NCBI GenBank assembly: GCA_013151655.1
Contig: JAADHX010000042.1
Coordinates: 7,883-13,048 of the forward strand
DNA length: 5,166 nucleotides
Reading direction: 5' to 3'
Origin: Actinomycetota bacterium
GTDB taxonomy: Bacteria; Actinomycetota; Acidimicrobiia; Acidimicrobiales; Poriferisodalaceae
This document shows, piece by piece, positions 1 through 4,923 of this stretch. Numbering within the stretch: the first letter of the stretch is position 1; each line of letters begins with the position of its first letter. Under the pieces are notes generated by a model. That model did not search any database, had not been told where the DNA came from, and saw only the letters and a list, made by a program, of their open reading frames with translations. The position numbers and the translations under genes are program-made.

Positions 1-1
1 C

Positions 2-547
2 GAGGCAGCCGATGTCGACGATGCAATCGACGCGATCGTGTCGCAGAAACCCGACGTGGTGTTGCTCGATGTTCACCTGCCAGGAGGCAATGGCCCTGCT
101 GTCATCGAGGGCTGCATTAGGCGCGACATCGACACCACATTCTTGGCTCTGTCGGTATCTGATCAAGCCGATGATGTCATCGCCGTCATCAGAGCGGGGG
201 CACGTGGCTACGTCACCAAGAACATCGGCCCGGCCGACCTGGTCGATGCTGTCAGACGAGTGGCCGACGGCGACGCCGTGTTCTCTCCACGGCTGGCCGG
301 CTTCGTTCTCGACGCGTTCGCCAACACAATTCCAACGCCGTCGGACCCTGAGCTCGATCAGCTAACAGCACGCGAACGTGAGGTACTTCGTTTGCTCGCA
401 AGGGGGTTCGCCTACAAAGAAATCGCCAGACGACTGTCGATCTCGGTCAAGACAGTCGAAACCCACGCCTCGTCGGTGCTGCGCAAACTCCAACTGTCGA
501 ACCGACACGAGCTAACCGATTGGGCCCATCGCCGCCGAATCGTCTGA
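2..547 (+). CDS. NarL/FixJ-family response regulator (LuxR-type HTH), N-terminus outside the window
   Basis: DNA-binding response regulator of a two-component system: a sensor kinase phosphorylates the receiver domain, which then controls DNA binding in the cytoplasm. The frame is open from base 2, so the gene starts upstream; roughly 40 N-terminal residues, including the acidic pocket, are missing. Visible receiver landmarks are the phospho-acceptor Asp in VVLLDVHLP (codon 68-70), the switch Ser in ALSVSD (152-154) and the conserved Lys in GYVTKN (218-220). A short linker leads to a LuxR/GerE helix-turn-helix from about 362 to 529 (LTAREREVLRLLARG, then KEIARRLSISVKTVETH). The GTG at 38 lies inside the receiver fold and is not the start. 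The HTH and tail resemble actinobacterial regulators that I recall as partners of PspC-type kinases; that pairing is inference, since no kinase is in view. Family assignment is secure; the target genes are unknown. Confidence 0.95.
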   Translation, partial: EAADVDDAIDAIVSQKPDVVLLDVHLPGGNGPAVIEGCIRRDIDTTFLALSVSDQADDVIAVIRAGARGYVTKNIGPADLVDAVRRVADGDAVFSPRLAGFVLDAFANTIPTPSDPELDQLTAREREVLRLLARGFAYKEIARRLSISVKTVETHASSVLRKLQLSNRHELTDWAHRRRIV

Positions 548-683
548 GTATCGAAGGCTCCATCTAAGCAACAGAACGCGGCACCGTCACCGGGAAATGC
601 TTGCGGGCGAACACATGCCGCTGACAGGAGAGGTAGTCATGGCTTCGGGTTATCGCTCGAACGGAGTGAGAGGGAGAACCCGG
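548..683. other. Convergent intergenic gap between the response regulator and heme-protein genes
   Basis: This 136-bp stretch separates the stop codon of the plus-strand regulator from the stop codon of the minus-strand heme protein, so it should hold the 3' ends of both transcripts. I see no tRNA or U-tailed terminator. Two things stand out: a hairpin at its right edge, and a purine-rich AGGAGAGG (626-633) placed 8 nt (from the end of AGGAG) before an ATG at 639. That ATG opens a 53-codon frame running to 800, into the antisense of the heme-protein gene. The small frame is discussed as a finding and not called as a gene. Confidence 0.6.
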
Positions 684-699
684 TTAGCAACCGGAGGTT
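677..699. terminator. Possible bidirectional transcription terminator hairpin
   Basis: An inverted repeat, CCGGTT-AGC-AACCGG at 680-694, forms a perfect 6-bp stem with a 3-nt loop. An alternative pairing, AACC plus CGGTT against AACCG and GGTT with a 2-nt bulge (GA), extends it to 9 pairs over 677-699. It covers the stop codon of the minus-strand heme protein and lies 130 bp after the regulator's stop, where two convergent transcripts should end. Neither side has a U-run, so intrinsic termination is uncertain, although GC-rich actinobacterial terminators often lack one. It could be chance. Confidence 0.3.
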
Positions 700-1373
700 G
701 CGGCGGTGACGGGAGTGGTATATCGGGTTCGGACGAACGCAGCGGTTTGCATCACGAACACGACCACAAAGGGCAGAACGGCTATGGCAATGTGCCGTGA
801 GAGCCGCTGCTCATGTCGTTGAATCAAGAGCATGTGGCCAAGTATCGCGATGGCGGCCGCGTACGAGCTTCGCTGCAAGGCCTTCCATCGTTTGGACCCG
901 AATCGTCTCATCGAGACGGATCGCGAAATCACGGCCAAGCCAACGAGCAGCACTAGCGAAAACAGCCCTAACCAAACCACAACGGTGAAGATCAGCGCTC
1001 CCGAAGAATCAAGGCCAACAGTAAAGGGCGTCCATACTTTGATTCCTACGGTGTGGATCGTCGCGCCAAGTACAGCGTGCACCGACGCAAAGACTGCGGT
1101 CCACACTCCGAGAGTTCTCCGAATGGGCAGGTGAACAGCGGGTGCGCCGCCGCGCAACACTCTGATTGGTCCGACCGTCAGGGTCGCGGCCAGCAGCACC
1201 GAGGCCGCAGACGCCGACGCCACGCTGAGCTTCCAATGAGTGTCCTCCGCCTTGGTCCCGAAGGACACTTCTTGCCACACCTCCGGCGTTTTGCCAAGAA
1301 CAAGATAGACAACGAGCGCGACGACGATTCCGATGCCTGCCACATTGACGTGACGACGAACACGCTTTGACAT
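684..1373 (-). CDS. Ferric-reductase-like transmembrane heme protein (MsrQ/YedZ-type membrane domain only)
   Basis: Integral membrane protein of 229 residues matching the ferric reductase-like transmembrane family, whose members carry b-type heme and pass electrons across the membrane. Six hydrophobic segments lie at about residues 10-27, 47-68, 87-109, 127-149, 170-185 and 192-213. Family hallmarks are IRRTLGVW before the third helix with His99 in FASVHAVLG, and KRWKALQRSSY before the fifth helix with His180 in ILGHMLLIQ. These two His are the likely heme ligands. The family usually has LHRL where this protein has LQRS, so one conserved His is Gln167. No FAD or NAD(P)H domain follows, so electrons must come from a partner. 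The ATG at 1373 was chosen because GGAG (1384-1381) sits 7 nt upstream and it follows the thioesterase stop by 2 bp; a longer frame to 1448 would run into that gene. No MsrP-like partner is in the window, so the physiological role is open. Confidence 0.8.
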   Translation of the reverse strand: MSKRVRRHVNVAGIGIVVALVVYLVLGKTPEVWQEVSFGTKAEDTHWKLSVASASAASVLLAATLTVGPIRVLRGGAPAVHLPIRRTLGVWTAVFASVHAVLGATIHTVGIKVWTPFTVGLDSSGALIFTVVVWLGLFSLVLLVGLAVISRSVSMRRFGSKRWKALQRSSYAAAIAILGHMLLIQRHEQRLSRHIAIAVLPFVVVFVMQTAAFVRTRYTTPVTAATSGC

Positions 1374-1375
1374 CC

Positions 1376-1774
1376 TCAAGCTCCAATAGCTGCTAACTGT
1401 TCGATGAGACCGGCTGGGGGGCGGGTTGGTTTGCCAGCCTCGTTGCAAATCGCGATTCGGACCGTCGCCGACGCCAAGACCTCATCGCCGCGAAGCACCC
1501 TCTGGTCCCATGTCGACGACGCCCGCCGTACCTCAAACACTTTGGTTTCGATAGTCACTTCGTCGCCGGCAACAGCAGGGCGGTGGAACTTGATGTCGAG
1601 GTTGGCGACCACTATCTGGACGCCTTCGTCCTGAAGTTTGTCGAGCCCCAACCCGTGATCTTCCAGCGCCTCAACCCGACCGGCTTCGAGCCAAGTGAGA
1701 TACACCGTGTGATTCACGTGACGATAGGGATCAAGTTCACCAAAACGAACCCTGAACGACGTTTGATGAGCCAC
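1376..1774 (-). CDS. Hotdog-fold acyl-CoA thioesterase (4HBT / YbgC-FcbC type)
   Basis: Small cytoplasmic thioesterase of 132 residues, the usual size of the 4-hydroxybenzoyl-CoA thioesterase family, which hydrolyses acyl-CoA thioesters and works as a dimer or tetramer. The N-terminal signature is clear: RFGELDPYRHVNHTVYLTWLE, with the likely catalytic Asp15, followed by His19-Val20-Asn21, Tyr25, Glu30 and Arg33. The later strand LDIKFHRPAVAGDEVTIET is the typical central hotdog segment. The start is a GTG at 1774, giving MAHQTSFRVRF, which is where family members usually begin; no good Shine-Dalgarno site precedes it (only GCGGGA directly abutting). It sits between sulfatase and heme-protein genes in one direction: 10 bp from the shifted sulfatase stop and 2 bp before the next ATG. 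The substrate cannot be read from the sequence; an aromatic or medium-chain acyl-CoA is possible. Confidence 0.9.
   Translation of the reverse strand: MAHQTSFRVRFGELDPYRHVNHTVYLTWLEAGRVEALEDHGLGLDKLQDEGVQIVVANLDIKFHRPAVAGDEVTIETKVFEVRRASSTWDQRVLRGDEVLASATVRIAICNEAGKPTRPPAGLIEQLAAIGA
1381..1384 (-). promoter_or_regulatory. Ribosome binding site of the heme-protein gene
   Basis: Reading the minus strand, GGAG lies 7 nt before the ATG at 1373, inside the last codons of the thioesterase gene. It decides the start in favour of 1373 and suggests translational coupling with the upstream gene, whose TGA stop (1378-1376) is 2 bp before the ATG. Confidence 0.7.
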
Positions 1775-1787
1775 TCCCGCAAAACTA
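1775..1787 (-). promoter_or_regulatory. Candidate -10 box for a leaderless internal start of the thioesterase gene
   Basis: On the minus strand TAGTTT (1787-1782) matches the actinobacterial TANNNT -10 pattern and ends 7 nt before the GTG at 1774, the spacing expected if transcription starts on the start codon. No recognisable -35 is seen. The first three bases of the box are also the stop codon of the frameshifted sulfatase extension. With no Shine-Dalgarno site present, either leaderless initiation or coupling to the upstream gene could explain translation. Confidence 0.3.
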
Positions 1788-1901
1788 GCTGTATTGGACG
1801 CCAGGCATGGGTTCGACCCGACAGAGATCGTCGGCTGAGATGAGAGCGTCAGTTAAGGCACTAACCATTTCGTGGCGCCGATTTGGGTCGCGTGCTGAGA
1901 T
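1785..1901 (-). pseudogene. Out-of-frame C-terminal segment of the sulfatase
   Basis: In the +1 frame relative to the sulfatase, codons from CCA at 1886-1884 read PNRRHEMVSALTDALISADD, then LCRVEPMPGVQYS and a TAG at 1787-1785. This is an amphipathic helix of the kind that normally ends sulfatases of this family after the 'DP-x-x-R' step. The +1 frame is bounded upstream by a TAG at 1904-1902 and the main frame ends at 1863-1861, so the shift lies within 1861-1901. Joining the frames at 1896 would give GELVDL-ARDPNRRHEM, which needs one base removed (or two bases restored). The repaired protein would be about 517 residues. The region has no other gene in it. The cause (sequencing error, mutation, or recoding) cannot be decided here. 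Confidence 0.75.
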
Positions 1902-3339
1902 CTACGAGTTCGCCGGGATCGTTCGCCAGATCGAACAGCTGCTCGTGGCCTTCGTTGTCGCGGGTATAGCGGCCCTCGTTGGTAACCAAAGTTCGTGTCT
2001 TGACCGGTGGTCCCGGTCCGAACTGCGATAGCGGAAAGTCCTCCTCGATCAGGACGTGATCTCTGGCCGAAGCGGTCGGGTCGTCGAGCATCGGGACAAG
2101 GCTGCGACCTTGCATGCCCCGATATTCATCGACGCCACACAAGTCGAGAATCGTGTGCGGCAGATCGATGCTCGAAGCGAGCGACGACGTTCGCGCCGCA
2201 GACCTACCTGGCGCGTGAATGAGCAACGGCACTCGGATACAGCCTTGAAAGTGCATCGCGAGCTTCAACATCAGACCATGGTCGCCCATCATGTCCCCGT
2301 GATCACTGGTGAACACGACGATGGTGTTGTCGTCGATGCCAAGCTCCCGCAACGTCGCGAGAACCTTGCCAACGCCCTCGTCTACAAACTCGATCATTCC
2401 GTAGGTGACAGCAATAGCGGCCTTTGTCTGCTCGGGCGTTGGGCCGAACGGTCGTACGAAGTTGGTTCGGCTCGGCCGCAAGGACCGCATTAGCGAAAGG
2501 TGCGGGGGCCAGTCGTCGCCAGGGTCGTGGAAGGTTTCGGGGAGCTCGATATCGGCCGGGTCGTGGCGGTTCAACCATTGGTCTGGTGGCGAAAGGGGAT
2601 GGTGCGGATCGGGATAAGAACACCACGCCATCCATGGTTGCCCCTTTGAGTGACTCTGCTCGATGAACTCGACAGTTCTGTCGGTCACAAAGTTCGTCGA
2701 GTACAACTCGTCGGCGAACGGCAGGCCGTGAATCTGCCACCACAGCGGCGAACGGTCAGGCACTTCGCCGTCATGTCGAAACCCGGCAACAAGTTGTTCG
2801 TGAGTCGCCCCTTGGTCGCGGGCCCAGCGATAGTGATGGCCCCCGACCTGAGCACCGTGGCCCAGCGTGAGCTCGATCGTTCCGAAGCCGTAAAAGTCGT
2901 CAGGGTCGACGAAATCAGCATTCTTGTATCGACTAATGTTCTCGATCTCGTCCCAGCCGGCCGGCCAGCGATCGAACACTCCGGGTTCGCCAGGTAGGTC
3001 GGCTACAACATTGCGGCTCATCCCGTTCTGAAGGTGCGACTTACCGATCAGCGCCGTCTGGTAGCCAACATTGCGAAGCTGCCTAACGAACGTGTTCGAC
3101 GTTGGGGCCAGCGATCGATCGTTGAAGATCACACCGTGGGCCGATGGCATACGCCCAGTCATGATGGTCGACCGATTTGGCATGCAGATCGGGTTCGACA
3201 CGAACGTGTTTTCGAACACGGTGCTCCGCCGAGCCAGGTCATCGAGGTTCGGGGTTGAGATAGTTGAGTTGCCGGCGAACCCGACGTGGTCTGAGCGTTG
3301 TTGGTCGGTGATAATAAAAAGTACGTTTGGCTTGGCCAT
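1861..3339 (-). CDS. Formylglycine-dependent sulfatase (arylsulfatase/choline-sulfatase superfamily), C-terminus frameshifted
   Basis: Hydrolyses a sulfate ester; 492 residues in the main frame. The signature CMPNRSTIMTG at residues 52-62 fits C-x-P-x-R-x4-T-G, so Cys52 should be converted to formylglycine by a maturase not encoded here. The metal site is built from Asp12 (TDQQ near the N-terminus, with Gln13 where many sulfatases have a second Asp), Asp346 and His347 in FTSDHGDMMGDHG. Likely sulfate-binding residues are Lys100 and His102 (IGKSHL), His246/247 (PDPHHP) and Lys359. The start ATG at 3339 gives the typical MAKPNVLFIITDQQ; there is no signal peptide, so it is probably cytoplasmic. 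The C-terminal marker EQLFDLANDPGELVDL (466-481) is present, but the frame then gives a short non-family tail and stops at 1863-1861, while the expected C-terminal helix lies in the +1 frame. First gene of the presumed minus-strand operon. Substrate unknown. Confidence 0.93.
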   Translation of the reverse strand: MAKPNVLFIITDQQRSDHVGFAGNSTISTPNLDDLARRSTVFENTFVSNPICMPNRSTIMTGRMPSAHGVIFNDRSLAPTSNTFVRQLRNVGYQTALIGKSHLQNGMSRNVVADLPGEPGVFDRWPAGWDEIENISRYKNADFVDPDDFYGFGTIELTLGHGAQVGGHHYRWARDQGATHEQLVAGFRHDGEVPDRSPLWWQIHGLPFADELYSTNFVTDRTVEFIEQSHSKGQPWMAWCSYPDPHHPLSPPDQWLNRHDPADIELPETFHDPGDDWPPHLSLMRSLRPSRTNFVRPFGPTPEQTKAAIAVTYGMIEFVDEGVGKVLATLRELGIDDNTIVVFTSDHGDMMGDHGLMLKLAMHFQGCIRVPLLIHAPGRSAARTSSLASSIDLPHTILDLCGVDEYRGMQGRSLVPMLDDPTASARDHVLIEEDFPLSQFGPGPPVKTRTLVTNEGRYTRDNEGHEQLFDLANDPGELVDLSTRPKSAPRNG

Positions 3340-3384
3340 GCTGTAACAAGCTATTCGCTGCTTCGGCCGACTACCGTCCCCGAA
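3340..3384. promoter_or_regulatory. Divergent 45-bp promoter region between sulfatase and ppx-type genes
   Basis: The two start codons, ATG at 3339 (minus) and GTG at 3385 (plus), are 45 bp apart and neither has a Shine-Dalgarno site. Minus strand: TAGCTT at 3353-3348 ends 8 nt before the ATG. Plus strand: TACCGT at 3372-3377 ends 7 nt before the GTG. Both fit the TANNNT -10 pattern with transcription starting at or next to the start codon. With ordinary 17-bp spacing the -35 position of each promoter would lie on the -10 box of the other, so the two could compete for polymerase. No TTGACA-like -35 is seen on either side. This is pattern matching without expression data. Confidence 0.4.
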
Positions 3385-4923
3385 GTGACTCCGGCCATCG
3401 CAGCAATCGATATTGGGACTAACTCGCTACATCTGCTCGTGGCTGAGATTGTTGAAGGCGGCAGTTTCAGAGTTCTCACACGCGAGCGCGATCCCATCCG
3501 GCTCGGTTCGGGCGCCGGCGACATGAAACGTCTTGACCCCGAGGCCATCGACCGAGGTTTGGCGACGCTTCGACGATTCGTCGGGATTGCGAGCAACTGG
3601 GACGCGCCGATTTCGGCGTTCGCTACTAGTGCGGTTCGCGAAGCTTCGAATCGAGCCGACTTCATCGATAGAGCCCGCGACGAGGCCGGTGTAGTAGTCG
3701 AGGTGATCAGCGGACCGGAGGAGGCGAGGCTGATCCACCTGGGTGTGCTTCAAGCCCTTCCATTGGCCGGAACCACCCACTTGGTTGTCGATATTGGCGG
3801 TGGATCGACTGAGTTCATCGTCGGCCGCGACACAACCCCGGTGCTGCTGCGAAGCGTCAAACTTGGGGCCATCAGACTCACCGAACGCTTCTTCGCCGGC
3901 GGGCTGGACTCTCCCGGGGCAATCGACGATTGTCGGCGCCACGTTTCGAGTTTTCTCGCCAGCTTTCGCGAGGTCGCCCTCGGCCTGAAACCCACAATCG
4001 CCATCGCCACTTCCGGCACGGCCGAAACCCTGGCGATTCTTGCGGGCAACCCCGAGGTTCTTCTCGCAACCGACCTACACGAACTAACGATCGAGTTGCT
4101 GTCCGAGACCCCGAAGCAGCGTCTGAAACGGTCGGGTCTGGATGAACGTCGAGCCGACATCATCGCCGGCGGAGCTGTACTCCTCGACGAGATAACAACC
4201 CAGTTCGGGGTCGAGGAGTGGCGTATCTCAGATCATGCGTTGCGGTCCGGAATCGTGCTCGATGCGATAAACCGCCGAGGCGACATCAAGACCTTCCATC
4301 ACCTCAGCGACCTCCGGCGACGGAGCGCGCTGGCCGTGGCCCGACGGTATAGAGAAGATCTGGATCACGCCGAACACATCACCGACCTGGCCCTCCAGCT
4401 ATTCGACGAACTATCCGGCCTTCACCGGTTAGGCGTCGCGGAACGAGACCTGCTTGAGACCGCAGGCCTGATGCACAACATCGGGGTGTTCGTGGCTCAC
4501 AGCGCCCATCACAAACACAGCTATTACCTCATCAGCAACGACGAACAACTCGCCGGGTTCACCAATCATGAACGCGAGCTCATCGCCCAAGTAGCCAGGT
4601 ACCACCGCAAAAGCGCACCAAAGCAAAAACACCGACCGTTCGCAGCCCTGAACCACGCCGACCAGAACCTCGTGAGGCAACTGGCTGGGCTACTACGGGT
4701 TGCCATTGGTCTTGATCGCGGTGGGCGCCAGGTAGTTCGTTCTGTGTCTGCGGACTTCGACAAAGACACCATCACTGTCAGGGCTGCGGTTCTGAAAGAT
4801 CAAGCGTGCGACCTCGAACTCCACGCGGCGCGCGAGCGATCCGATCTGCTAAGCCAGAACTCCGAACGAGACGTCACGATCGAAGCCGATCTAGTCGACC
4901 CAGTTCACCCATCTCGTCTTTAG
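3385..4923 (+). CDS. Ppx/GppA-family phosphatase (exopolyphosphatase / pppGpp phosphohydrolase) with C-terminal HD-like domain
   Basis: Cytoplasmic phosphatase of 512 residues, the long two-part form of the family, which removes terminal phosphate from polyphosphate and/or pppGpp. The N-terminal ASKHA-fold half shows phosphate loop 1 (AAIDIGTNSLHLLVAEI, Asp9), SGPEEARLIHLGV with the presumed catalytic Glu113, phosphate loop 2 (VVDIGGGSTEF, Asp136 to Gly140), ATSGTAETLA, and RADIIAGGAVLLDEI followed by ISDHALRSGIVLDAI. The C-terminal HD-like part starts near HAEHITDLALQLFDEL and contains GLMHNIGVFVAHSAHHKHSYYL; the doublet is His364-Asn365 in place of His-Asp. The GTG at 3385 is chosen because it puts the first phosphate loop a few residues from the start; the frame is open back to 3298 but that part is antisense to the sulfatase start and lacks family character. 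No Shine-Dalgarno site is seen. Polyphosphate and pppGpp activities cannot be told apart from sequence alone. Confidence 0.93.
   Translation: MTPAIAAIDIGTNSLHLLVAEIVEGGSFRVLTRERDPIRLGSGAGDMKRLDPEAIDRGLATLRRFVGIASNWDAPISAFATSAVREASNRADFIDRARDEAGVVVEVISGPEEARLIHLGVLQALPLAGTTHLVVDIGGGSTEFIVGRDTTPVLLRSVKLGAIRLTERFFAGGLDSPGAIDDCRRHVSSFLASFREVALGLKPTIAIATSGTAETLAILAGNPEVLLATDLHELTIELLSETPKQRLKRSGLDERRADIIAGGAVLLDEITTQFGVEEWRISDHALRSGIVLDAINRRGDIKTFHHLSDLRRRSALAVARRYREDLDHAEHITDLALQLFDELSGLHRLGVAERDLLETAGLMHNIGVFVAHSAHHKHSYYLISNDEQLAGFTNHERELIAQVARYHRKSAPKQKHRPFAALNHADQNLVRQLAGLLRVAIGLDRGGRQVVRSVSADFDKDTITVRAAVLKDQACDLELHAARERSDLLSQNSERDVTIEADLVDPVHPSRL

Noticed and set aside
12..365. 117-codon plus-strand frame overlapping the response regulator
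   Set aside because: It is out of frame with an unambiguous receiver domain and has no recognisable motif.
1374..1448. Longer start for the heme-protein gene at 1448
   Set aside because: It would overlap the thioesterase gene by more than 70 bp, adds a polar non-family leader, and is inferior to the ATG at 1373, which has GGAG 7 nt upstream.
2303..2743. Long open frames overlapping the sulfatase on both strands
   Set aside because: They are low-complexity, Arg/Pro/Ser-rich translations without family features, as expected for alternative frames of a GC-rich gene; the sulfatase frame has clear catalytic motifs across the same region.
3205..3220. Perfect hairpin CGTGTT-TTCG-AACACG with a tetraloop
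   Set aside because: It lies within well-supported sulfatase codons (VFENTF) just before the active-site cysteine, and nearby TTCGA-rich repeats follow from Phe-Glu and similar codons. No terminator role is expected here.
3298..3384. Upstream extension of the Ppx/GppA frame to a TTG at 3298
   Set aside because: It would overlap the sulfatase start on the other strand, has no ribosome binding site, and the added residues have no family character; the family normally begins a few residues before AIDIGTNS, matching GTG 3385.
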